From: Firmicutes bacterium UBA5201
Lineage (GTDB): Bacteria > Bacillota > Clostridia > Peptostreptococcales > Acidaminobacteraceae
Direction of reading: 5' to 3'
Length of the DNA stretch: 64,000 nt
NCBI GenBank assembly: GCA_002412775.1
Contig: DHVT01000028.1
Coordinates: 138,749-202,748 of the forward strand
Below, piece by piece: positions 1-6,999 of this stretch (position 1 is its first letter; every line of letters begins with the position of its first letter). The notes beneath the pieces were generated by a model, which ran no database searches, was not told where the DNA came from, and saw nothing but the letters and a program-made list of their open reading frames with translations. Position numbers and translations under genes: made by a program.

Positions 1-1053
1 ACCGGAAATGAGGTCGTTCATCAGATTTTGTTCGTCTTCTTTCAAAATAATATAGCTTATGTTTTTACCGCGACCTACACGGATGTCAACGATGTCGTAG
101 AAAGCCGTGAGATTTTCGACACAGTCATCAGCACATTTGAAATCAACAGGTTGTCCATCAATACAATCAATGAGCACTATGTCGAATTCGACAGTTTTTT
201 CGAATATGATCTCCATTTGAGTACAAATCTTTATTCCAATGTCCAGGTCGAAAATCAATTTCATTTCAGCGGCACTTTGGATTCAAAGGAAAAAGTCGAA
301 GGCTTTTATATCTCTGTCACAAAGGATTCAGATAGGACCGACTACTATGTTCCAGTCGTTTCCAATACTTTTGACGCAATGGTTTATACACCGTTTGGCC
401 TTGGAAAACACAACATCAGGGTATTTTTGGATGTCACCGGGGAACCGGATTCTGTCATTGATATCATAGGGTCTCTTGAAACCGAGTCGAATCTTTCTCT
501 GGACAATTTCATTGATTACGCTCTTCTCGGCAATCGCAACGTCAATACCAGCAAACCTTTGATGCACTTCAGTGTGATCAACATTTCAAGTGATACCATC
601 AAGAACCTTTTGCCTTCGGAGTTCATCGATTTTGACAGACCTGAGATTTATGCTTTGACCACAAGACTCACTTACAATCTGACCAGTGAATATGCAAAAG
701 CACGCACCATCTACGAGTGGATTTACGATAATTACACGTTGTCTGACAAGACTTTTGAAGGCGGATTCCTATCGCTCTATGAACTGATTGAAACGACATC
801 GGCCAATGAAGTTGAAATATGTATGCTTTATGCCGGTCTGTTGAGGGCCAATGATATTCCCGCCAGAATCGTCAGAGGCTCATTTGAGGAAAAATCGGAT
901 TACTGGGTGGAAACCTTCATCAACGGCAAATGGCTCATTGCAGATCTTGCACAGGACATCACCAAGCGCGATGACGGTGGTCCGAAACGTTTCAATCTCT
1001 CAAGGAGCTCTCACTATTCGAATTTCCTCAGTACGGAGATATTGCCTTTTTAA
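1..1053 (+). CDS. Transglutaminase-like domain protein, 5' end outside the window
   Basis: The reading frame is open from base 1, so the N-terminus lies upstream; a TTG at 28 is unlikely to be the real start. The last third resembles the transglutaminase/protease core. A candidate nucleophile Cys (codon 820-822) lies in a CxxYA context followed by LLRANDIPARIVRG, matching the usual fold around the catalytic Cys. The Asp after the last beta-strand is present (codon 943-945). The position that normally carries the catalytic His (HAWVE in active members) reads DYWVE here, with Asp at 898-900. The first two thirds look like beta-rich extracellular domains but match no family I recognise. Inference: a secreted or surface protein whose core may be catalytically dead. 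A perfect 22-bp hairpin begins at its stop codon. Confidence 0.7.
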   Translation, partial: TGNEVVHQILFVFFQNNIAYVFTATYTDVNDVVESREIFDTVISTFEINRLSINTINEHYVEFDSFFEYDLHLSTNLYSNVQVENQFHFSGTLDSKEKVEGFYISVTKDSDRTDYYVPVVSNTFDAMVYTPFGLGKHNIRVFLDVTGEPDSVIDIIGSLETESNLSLDNFIDYALLGNRNVNTSKPLMHFSVINISSDTIKNLLPSEFIDFDRPEIYALTTRLTYNLTSEYAKARTIYEWIYDNYTLSDKTFEGGFLSLYELIETTSANEVEICMLYAGLLRANDIPARIVRGSFEEKSDYWVETFINGKWLIADLAQDITKRDDGGPKRFNLSRSSHYSNFLSTEILPF

Positions 1054-1099
1054 AAAATAGGGAGGGTGCGATCATTTTGATCGCACCCTCCCTATTTTT
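1053..1099. terminator. Bidirectional terminator hairpin
   Basis: A perfect 22-bp stem (1053-1074 with 1078-1099) and a 3-nt loop, with A-run and T-run at its two feet. It ends the transglutaminase-like gene, and reads as a terminator on the minus strand too. Confidence 0.9.
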
Positions 1100-1141
1100 C
1101 GCGTAGGTAAGTTTCCGTAGGAAACTTATTAGCGTCTCAGT
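1097..1141 (+). repeat. 45-bp intergenic repeat core, copy 1
   Basis: This stretch reappears in reverse complement at 54707-54751 with one mismatch, at the loop centre (T at 1118 here, A in the other copy). It holds an internal 9-bp stem, TAAGTTTCC / GGAAACTTA, with a 3-nt loop. In both places it sits between convergent genes, with an outer hairpin directly at one end and another 18-19 nt from the other end. The family is not one I can name; structurally it is BIME/REP-like. Confidence 0.85.
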
Positions 1142-1159
1142 AAATTTTTCAAACCGTAA

Positions 1160-1194
1160 GTGCGATCATTTTGATCGCACCCTCCCTATTTTTC
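1160..1194. terminator. Second, duplicated terminator hairpin
   Basis: These 35 nt are an exact copy of 1066-1100. They fold into a 9-bp stem (1160-1168 with 1172-1180) followed by a C/T-rich tail and T5. The hairpin lies 5 bp from the end of kce and could terminate plus-strand read-through. Confidence 0.75.
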
Positions 1195-1198
1195 TTCA

Positions 1199-2008
1199 TT
1201 AAATCCCAAGTATTGCTCTAGCCTCATCAGGTGTTGCCACTTCCCTGCCGACTTCCTTTGCGATGCGGACAATACGCTCCACAAGCTGGGCATTGGACGT
1301 TGCAAGCTCACCTTTGCCATAATAGACGTTATCCTCAAAGCCAACTCTGACATGTCCACCTAGAACGATGGCCATCACGGCGAGAGGCAATTCGCTTCTA
1401 CCGATTCCCGCTACGGTCCAAGTGGAACCAGCAGGGAGTTGAGCGACCATGAACATGAGATCTTCCGGTGTTCCCGGACACGCTCCAGGCACTCCAAGCA
1501 CCAGGTCAAAATGAAGCGGTGCCTTAACCAGGCCCCTTTTGACCAATTTCTTCGCATTTTCAATCATGCCGCGTTCAAACACTTCAATTTCAGGTTTGAC
1601 ACCGAGATCGAGCATACGCTTTGCAAATTTCTCCATATATTCTTCCGTATTCATGAACACATCAGGGCCGAAATTGCATGTGCCCGTACTGAGTGTCGCC
1701 ATTTCAGGCTTAAGCTCGACAGGCTGAAGTCTTTCTTCTGGCGTGTGCCATACGGCTCCTCCTGTAGAGGGTTGAAAAATGATATTGCATTTCGATTCAA
1801 TACTTTCCTTGATTGCACGGTAAGCTTCAATATCCTGCGTGGGATCACCTTTTGCGTCTCTCGCGTGGACATGTACAATAGAAGCGCCCGCTTTATAACA
1901 TTCAAATGCCGCTACTCCGATTTCTTCGGCTGTCAGTGGCAAATTAGGTTGTTGTTCTCTTGTGACTTCCGCTCCAGTGAGCGCCGCGGTGATGATCAAT
2001 TTATCCAT
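1199..2008 (-). CDS. kce: 3-keto-5-aminohexanoate cleavage enzyme (BKACE family)
   Basis: In lysine fermentation Kce condenses 3-keto-5-aminohexanoate with acetyl-CoA to give acetoacetate and L-3-aminobutyryl-CoA. The sequence (269 aa) is full length for the BKACE family. It shows the HVHARD zinc-binding segment, GAEVTR near the N-terminus, the QPSTGGA loop, a GVPGACPGTPEDL segment and GFEDNVYYGKGELATSNAQLV with the conserved Glu. The ATG at 2008 was chosen over one six codons upstream because GGAGG lies just before it. The gene follows kal by 21 bp, and kal makes the next enzyme of the pathway, which strengthens the substrate assignment over other BKACE substrates. The rest of the pathway (kamA, kamDE, kdd) is not in this window. 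Confidence 0.9.
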   Translation of the reverse strand: MDKLIITAALTGAEVTREQQPNLPLTAEEIGVAAFECYKAGASIVHVHARDAKGDPTQDIEAYRAIKESIESKCNIIFQPSTGGAVWHTPEERLQPVELKPEMATLSTGTCNFGPDVFMNTEEYMEKFAKRMLDLGVKPEIEVFERGMIENAKKLVKRGLVKAPLHFDLVLGVPGACPGTPEDLMFMVAQLPAGSTWTVAGIGRSELPLAVMAIVLGGHVRVGFEDNVYYGKGELATSNAQLVERIVRIAKEVGREVATPDEARAILGI

Positions 2009-2029
2009 TCCGAACCTCCAATTCAATCG

Positions 2030-2419
2030 TTATTTGTTTCTTTGCTTGTTTTTAGGGACCACACAGGTTCCTACCGCTCTACAAACAACAATCGGTTCTT
2101 CGAGCACGTCACATGCCGACTCATTGATGTCCGGTCTTGGAACGATCACTTTTCTTGCTTCGAAGGTCATTTTTCGAGAGCTGTTTCCCAACTTGGTGAT
2201 TTCACCAACAGCTTCGATATAATCTCCGGCATAAACAGGTGCCAAGAATTCGACACTCTCATAAGCGGCAAAAAGACCCTCATCGCCATCTTGACGAATC
2301 AAAAGTTCTGTTGCCACATCGCCAAACAGGTTGAGCATTTTCGCACCATCCACCAAGTTGCCGCCGTAATGGGCGTCATGCATGCTCATACGCATTCTAA
2401 TCATAGCTTTTTCTGACAT
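2030..2419 (-). CDS. kal: 3-aminobutyryl-CoA ammonia-lyase
   Basis: Kal removes ammonia from L-3-aminobutyryl-CoA to give crotonyl-CoA, the step after Kce in lysine fermentation. The 129-aa protein has the compact single-hotdog form of the family, with HDAHYGGNLVDGA near the N-terminus and SVEFLAPVYAGDYIEAVGEI in the hotdog core. A strong GGAGGG ribosome site precedes the ATG. It lies between pyrG (70 bp upstream) and kce. A weak promoter may lie in the pyrG-kal gap (TTTAAC-N17-TAGAAT), so kal-kce could be transcribed separately from pyrG. The function rests on similarity plus the kce neighbour. Confidence 0.88.
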   Translation of the reverse strand: MSEKAMIRMRMSMHDAHYGGNLVDGAKMLNLFGDVATELLIRQDGDEGLFAAYESVEFLAPVYAGDYIEAVGEITKLGNSSRKMTFEARKVIVPRPDINESACDVLEEPIVVCRAVGTCVVPKNKQRNK

Positions 2420-2488
2420 AAAATCCCTCCGAAATAATTTTATTTGGTCCCTCTTACATCTCCTATTCTACATCATCTGTCGCTTGAG

Positions 2489-4081
2489 TTAAAGCGAAGC
2501 TTTGATAAATTCCCTGAAAAGTGGATGTGACCTGGTCGGTCTCGATTTGAACTCGGGATGGAACTGAACTGCCAAAAACCAAGGATGATCAGGGACCTCT
2601 ATGATTTCCACCAATCTTTCGTCCGGTGACAGTCCACTGAACACAAATCCCTTTGCCAAAAATGCATCCCTATAGGTGTTGTTGAATTCATATCTGTGCC
2701 TATGGCGCTCGTAGATCAGTGCTTCACCATAGGCTTCATAAGCCTTTGTTCCAGGCTTCACTTTGCACGGATAGAGTCCAAGGCGCATGGTGCCGCCCTT
2801 ATCTTCCACATCATGTTGCTCCGGCATGAGGTCAATGACCGGAACTGTGGTAAGTCCATTGAGTTCCGAGCTGTGTGCGTCTTCATATCCCAACAGGGTT
2901 CTGGCGAATTCCACAACGGCCATTTGCATCCCCAGACATATACCGAAAAATGGTATGTTGTTCTCACGTGCGTACTTTGTCGCGGAGATCTTACCCTCCA
3001 CTCCGCGATAACCGAAACCGCCCGGGACCAGAATGCCGTTGCACCCTCCGAGAATTTCGTCCGCGTTTTCATCGGTGAGATCCTCAGAATGGATCCACTG
3101 GATATCCACTGCCACATTGTTTGCAAGTCCGGCGTGCTTAAGCGCTTCAGCAACGGAGAGATAAGCATCCCTAAGTTCGACATATTTCCCGACCAAAGCG
3201 ATTTTCACCGTCTTTTCCAGATTGTTCTCGATGTCCACTATGTGCTCCCATTCCGTCAGATCCGGAGTGATCACAGGCATTTTGAAAAACTCGCATACCT
3301 TGTCTGGCAAGCCCTCTTTCTCAAGGGTCAACGGCACTGAATAGAGCGAATCCGCATCCAGGTTTTCTATGACATTTCGAGCTGAAACACTGCAAAACAA
3401 TGCGATTTTTGATTTCAAATCATCCGAAATCGGTTTTTCGGTTCTACAGACAATCAGATCAGGTTGAATACCGATTTCCCTCAGTTCCTTGACTGAATGT
3501 TGTGTGGGTTTTGTTTTGAGTTCACCCGCTTTGCTGAGATATGGCAATAAGGTCAAATGGATATACATGACGTTTTCAGCGCCGACATCGTATTTCATTT
3601 GTCTGATGGCCTCTAAAAAGGGAAGCGATTCTATGTCTCCAACCGTTCCTCCGATTTCTGTGATTACAATATCCGCACCGGTTTCTTTCGCCGAAAGCGT
3701 GAGACGCTCTTTGATCTCGTTCGTGATATGTGGAATGACTTGTATGGTCGCCCCCAAATAATCGCCACGTCTTTCCTTGGTCAAAACACTCCAATAAATC
3801 TTACCGGTAGTCACATTGCTGAGTTTTGAAAGATTGATATCGATGAATCTCTCATAATGACCAAGATCAAGATCCGTTTCCGCACCGTCATCGGTGACAA
3901 ACACCTCTCCGTGTTGATAAGGACTCATTGTTCCCGGATCGACATTGATATAGGGATCAAACTTTTGAATGGTGACCTTAAGCCCCCTCGCTTTCAGCAG
4001 CTGCCCCAATGAAGCCGCTGTGATTCCCTTCCCAAGTGAGGATACGACACCCCCAGTGACGAAAATATACTTTGTGCCCAT
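2489..4081 (-). CDS. pyrG: CTP synthase
   Basis: PyrG converts UTP to CTP using ATP and glutamine-derived ammonia, the last step of de novo pyrimidine nucleotide synthesis. The 530-aa protein is full length. The amidoligase domain (about residues 1-265) has GGVVSSLGKGI and KFDPYINVDPGTMSPYQHGE. The class I glutaminase domain (about 290-530) has the nucleophile Cys in FGICLGMQ and the His/Glu pair in QFHPEF. AGGAG precedes the ATG. The 180-bp upstream leader carries a near-consensus promoter and a terminator hairpin (separate entries), so expression is probably set by attenuation. The pairing with lysine-catabolism genes downstream is unexpected for a biosynthetic gene. Confidence 0.97.
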   Translation of the reverse strand: MGTKYIFVTGGVVSSLGKGITAASLGQLLKARGLKVTIQKFDPYINVDPGTMSPYQHGEVFVTDDGAETDLDLGHYERFIDINLSKLSNVTTGKIYWSVLTKERRGDYLGATIQVIPHITNEIKERLTLSAKETGADIVITEIGGTVGDIESLPFLEAIRQMKYDVGAENVMYIHLTLLPYLSKAGELKTKPTQHSVKELREIGIQPDLIVCRTEKPISDDLKSKIALFCSVSARNVIENLDADSLYSVPLTLEKEGLPDKVCEFFKMPVITPDLTEWEHIVDIENNLEKTVKIALVGKYVELRDAYLSVAEALKHAGLANNVAVDIQWIHSEDLTDENADEILGGCNGILVPGGFGYRGVEGKISATKYARENNIPFFGICLGMQMAVVEFARTLLGYEDAHSSELNGLTTVPVIDLMPEQHDVEDKGGTMRLGLYPCKVKPGTKAYEAYGEALIYERHRHRYEFNNTYRDAFLAKGFVFSGLSPDERLVEIIEVPDHPWFLAVQFHPEFKSRPTRSHPLFREFIKASL

Positions 4082-4110
4082 AAATTGCTCCTTTCAATAA
4101 ACAAACGCCC

Positions 4111-4163
4111 AAAAATAAAAAAAAAGAGTGAGAAAGCTCCCAAAAGGATGACTGACCACTCTT
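4111..4163 (-). terminator. Attenuator-like terminator in the pyrG leader
   Basis: On the minus strand, AAGAGTG and CACTCTT arms (plus-strand 4157-4163 and 4124-4130) enclose a loop and are followed by a run of nine T. It lies between the promoter and the pyrG start, so it would stop transcription before the gene. Its 5' arm overlaps a GGTCAGT that can pair with upstream leader sequence, which suggests a switch. Confidence 0.65.
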
Positions 4164-4170
4164 GTTCTAA

Positions 4171-4205
4171 GGTTCCAGTTGCCACCCCACAGGGTGATAC
4201 TGACC
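4171..4205 (-). ncRNA. pyrG leader hairpin (possible anti-attenuator element)
   Basis: On the minus strand GGT, CAGT and CACCC pair with GGGTG, ACTG and ACC around a 4-nt loop, giving a bulged 12-bp stem. The distal strand (plus-strand 4171-4179) can alternatively pair with a second GGTCAGT copy at 4151-4157, next to the terminator arm. It resembles no riboswitch I know, so a new or lineage-specific leader is possible. Confidence 0.5.
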
Positions 4206-4228
4206 GATTCAATTAACAATACTTAGAT

Positions 4229-4257
4229 ATTATATCCACATTGACAAACTGAGTCAA
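4229..4257 (-). promoter_or_regulatory. pyrG promoter
   Basis: A near-consensus housekeeping promoter on the minus strand: TTGACT, 17 bp, TATAAT. The transcript would start near 4222 and include both leader hairpins. Confidence 0.85.
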
Positions 4258-4263
4258 CATTTT

Positions 4264-6078
4264 TTATTGGGCTGTAATGGTTATTTTTGTCGCTTCAAAT
4301 ATCTGATCCGTAAGCGCTTGTCCTTCAGCATAAATCACGTTGCCGACATTATAATCCAAGATGGATAGTCCTGAACCGAGTGCAAAAACCAGAGTTCTCG
4401 TTCTGCCATCCTTATCTGTGACAATCAAAATATTGGAGGATTCAAAAACCTGGGTGACCGTGAAGAGGTTCCCCGTCTCAACCACGATGATTCTCCTTCC
4501 GGTATCGATCCGGACAATACCTCCTATGCCGGTACTCACAGAAACTTCCTGATCCAATCTCAAATCATATATGTTCAGAGTATTGTTGCCCGTCTCATCC
4601 AATATCACAACCCCTCTTGCAAGTGGGTGTGTCTCATAGATATTGTCATAAAGCCTGATTGTCAATTCAGGCGTTGCCTTAATGTTGATGCCGAAGATCT
4701 TACCTGTGAAGATATGGGCTTTTCCAATGTTTTCAACAGTTGAGACATCACCATAAAGCATTGTGACCTTCACGATGTCACCCACTTGAAAGCCCTCTTC
4801 AAAATCGATTTCAAAAGTCACACCATATTCCATCCTGAGTTGGATCCGTGAATTCACCACTATCTCCTCGACCATGGCACTGAACTCGTAAACTTCCGAA
4901 TAGGCGGTTATACGCATAGCATCATAACCGTCAAATCTCACGTTCAGTTTATAATCGGGTTTGAGATCCGAAGGCTTTGCAGAAATGCCATTGATCGTGA
5001 TGAGCGTATTGTCATAAACCCTTTTGAAATCATAATTCCCATTATTCAGCTTCACTTTCATGGAGCGGAAATTGAGCGCTTCACTGAATATTTCAGAGAT
5101 TGAAACCATTTCGCCTTCAACGGATTCAAAGACACGGTCCAGCTTCACTGTCGTGACTGTCCCATTTTTGATGGTCACATCCGCATTCAAAGTCTGGATC
5201 AGCGCATCAAATCCGACGTCAACTCCCAAGTGTGTGATTGTCGCGGCTTTTATGTCCAGTGTTGTAAGTTTCCCTGTGGATTCCAGGAGTATTATGGTTT
5301 TATTGTTGTCATTGACCTTCTGTATGATCCCGGAAACGGTTTTTTCGGATTCGATGATCGGTTTGATGTCGACTTGCTCCACAACAGGACGCCCGGTCGT
5401 ATACGGTTCGATCGCGTCGAGGAAACCATCGACCATGGTCGCCATGATCATCCGGTTCACCTCACTATCGGGATTGAAGTTGCCACTCGCATCACCAAGA
5501 CTGGAAAGAATGCCTTCTTCAATCAAAAACATGAGATATTTTCTGGATGCGGGATCGATCAAGGCATCATCCTTGTACTGAAGAATGATGATTTTGTTCA
5601 GATTCTCGTTTTTATAGTAATTCAATGCCTTCGCCAGATAAATGGCAAATTCAATCTTTTTCAGTCCTGCGGGTTGACTGTTGCTGACCAATGTATCCAG
5701 TTCCTCAAGCGAGATGATGTTCTTGTCCAGCGCATACGCAATGGCGGGATAGACATCTTCGCCATAATCGGAATGAACTCTTGGGATTCCCGTTGAGACA
5801 AATCTCGATTCATAATCCGAAACCAAGGCTGCAAGTTCCTCATCCACGATCATTCCACCAACTTTCACCGAACGATAAATCACAACCAGAGCCTCGATTT
5901 TGGTCGTCACCCGATTCGGATAGAAATTCCCAAACGCATCCCTTGTCATGATGTTTTTCTGGGTGACACTGTCAATATGTGATTTTGCCCAGTGCCCTTC
6001 CGGGACATCCATTGAAAAAGATGCACCTGAACTCAATATAAAAGCCAACAACAAGATGGCAATGATCGTTTTCTTCAT
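4264..6078 (-). CDS. Secreted S-layer-homology (SLH) domain protein
   Basis: A 604-aa exported protein with an N-terminal signal peptide (MKKTIIAILLLAFILSSGAS, cleavage near residue 22). A recognisable SLH domain spans about 25-75 (VPEGHWAKSHIDSV, NFYPNRVTTKIEALVVIY), with weaker SLH-like stretches near 90-140 and 170-225 (GNFNPDSEVNRMIMATMVDGF). SLH domains anchor proteins to pyruvylated secondary cell-wall polymers. The remaining 370 residues are beta-rich, with repeated short strands that match no catalytic family I recognise. An extended -10 (TGTTATAAT, plus-strand 6110-6118) and GGAGG precede the ATG. A structural or adhesive surface role is likely; the exact role is unknown. Confidence 0.8.
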   Translation of the reverse strand: MKKTIIAILLLAFILSSGASFSMDVPEGHWAKSHIDSVTQKNIMTRDAFGNFYPNRVTTKIEALVVIYRSVKVGGMIVDEELAALVSDYESRFVSTGIPRVHSDYGEDVYPAIAYALDKNIISLEELDTLVSNSQPAGLKKIEFAIYLAKALNYYKNENLNKIIILQYKDDALIDPASRKYLMFLIEEGILSSLGDASGNFNPDSEVNRMIMATMVDGFLDAIEPYTTGRPVVEQVDIKPIIESEKTVSGIIQKVNDNNKTIILLESTGKLTTLDIKAATITHLGVDVGFDALIQTLNADVTIKNGTVTTVKLDRVFESVEGEMVSISEIFSEALNFRSMKVKLNNGNYDFKRVYDNTLITINGISAKPSDLKPDYKLNVRFDGYDAMRITAYSEVYEFSAMVEEIVVNSRIQLRMEYGVTFEIDFEEGFQVGDIVKVTMLYGDVSTVENIGKAHIFTGKIFGINIKATPELTIRLYDNIYETHPLARGVVILDETGNNTLNIYDLRLDQEVSVSTGIGGIVRIDTGRRIIVVETGNLFTVTQVFESSNILIVTDKDGRTRTLVFALGSGLSILDYNVGNVIYAEGQALTDQIFEATKITITAQ

Positions 6079-6237
6079 ATTTCCGTCCTCCGAATTTTTT
6101 TCTTAACCCATTATAACACGTACACTATTGTTCCATCATTAAATTTTCTTTAAGCTAAATCAAACCTTCTATTACTTTCATGTGCTTTTATGATAAAATA
6201 AGGAGTGATAAAAATAGTCGATTTGAGAGGTTTATTT

Positions 6238-6996
6238 ATGCCAACTTTTGAATATAGGGATTTAAAGATCAACTATACCCGCTCCGGTGAAGGCAAGACA
6301 TTGCTTTTTCTGCACGGTTGGGGTGCCAATCTGGACAGTTTCAACGTATTGACCGATGATCTTGTCCGTTCTTATGAAGTCGTAGCCATTGACTTTCCAG
6401 GCTTCGGGCTTTCAGACACTCCGCCGGTCCCATGGAATTTGACCGATTATACTGAAATGACAGTCGCCTTCATCAAGCATCTCGAGCTGAAATCATTCAT
6501 TCCCATCGGTCATTCATTCGGTGGACGTGTCGCCATCAGGCTCACAGAGCATGTCGGGTTCGACAAGTTGGTTCTGATCAGCAGTGCGGGAATCAAACCT
6601 TCCAGAAAACCGGATTACTATTTCAAGGTGTACGGTTACAAGGCGTTTAAACACCTCGCCAAACTGCCCGTTTTCTCCTGGATTTTGGAGGAGCCTTTGA
6701 AAGCCTACCGAGACCGTTATTCCAGCAGCGACTACAAACAAGCTTCCGACATTATGAAGCAGGTGCTTTCCAAAGTGGTGAACGAAGATTTGAGGCACTT
6801 GCTGCCGAAGATCAAGGCTTCCACTCTACTGATGTGGGGAGATCAGGATACGAGCACTCCTTTGAATGATGCCAAACTTATGGAATCCATGATTCCGGAT
6901 GCCGGACTTGTCGTATTCGAAGGTGCCGGTCACTTTTCGTATTTGGAGCAAACGGCACGTTTTCTGACAATCCTAAAGACATTTATCGGAGGCTAA
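6238..6996 (+). CDS. Alpha/beta-hydrolase
   Basis: A 252-aa single-domain alpha/beta-hydrolase. The catalytic triad is visible: Ser in the nucleophile elbow GHSFGG, Asp in WGDQDTSTPL and His in GAGHFSYLE. An oxyanion-side HGWG motif (FLHGWGANLD) occurs near the N-terminus. The ATG at 6238 is preferred over a GTG 33 bp upstream because GAGAGG lies at a suitable distance. The gene stops 3 bp before a MurF-like ligase, so the two are probably co-transcribed and translationally coupled. The substrate cannot be told from sequence; the neighbours suggest envelope or D-alanine metabolism, but that is inference. Confidence 0.85.
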   Translation: MPTFEYRDLKINYTRSGEGKTLLFLHGWGANLDSFNVLTDDLVRSYEVVAIDFPGFGLSDTPPVPWNLTDYTEMTVAFIKHLELKSFIPIGHSFGGRVAIRLTEHVGFDKLVLISSAGIKPSRKPDYYFKVYGYKAFKHLAKLPVFSWILEEPLKAYRDRYSSSDYKQASDIMKQVLSKVVNEDLRHLLPKIKASTLLMWGDQDTSTPLNDAKLMESMIPDAGLVVFEGAGHFSYLEQTARFLTILKTFIGG

Positions 6997-6999
6997 AGT

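Noticed and set aside
1439..2416. A long plus-strand open frame opposite kce and kal
   Set aside because: Its translation lacks family features, it has no ribosome site, and it lies antisense to two well-recognised genes; the openness follows from the codon use of the real strand.
2696..3340. Long antisense frame inside pyrG
   Set aside because: A shadow of the CTP synthase gene without start signals or recognisable domains.
4118..4205. Resemblance of the pyrG leader to a T-box (AGAGTGGT segment before the terminator)
   Set aside because: The conserved TGGNACC of T-boxes is not present, no specifier loop is seen, and pyrG is not an amino-acid gene.
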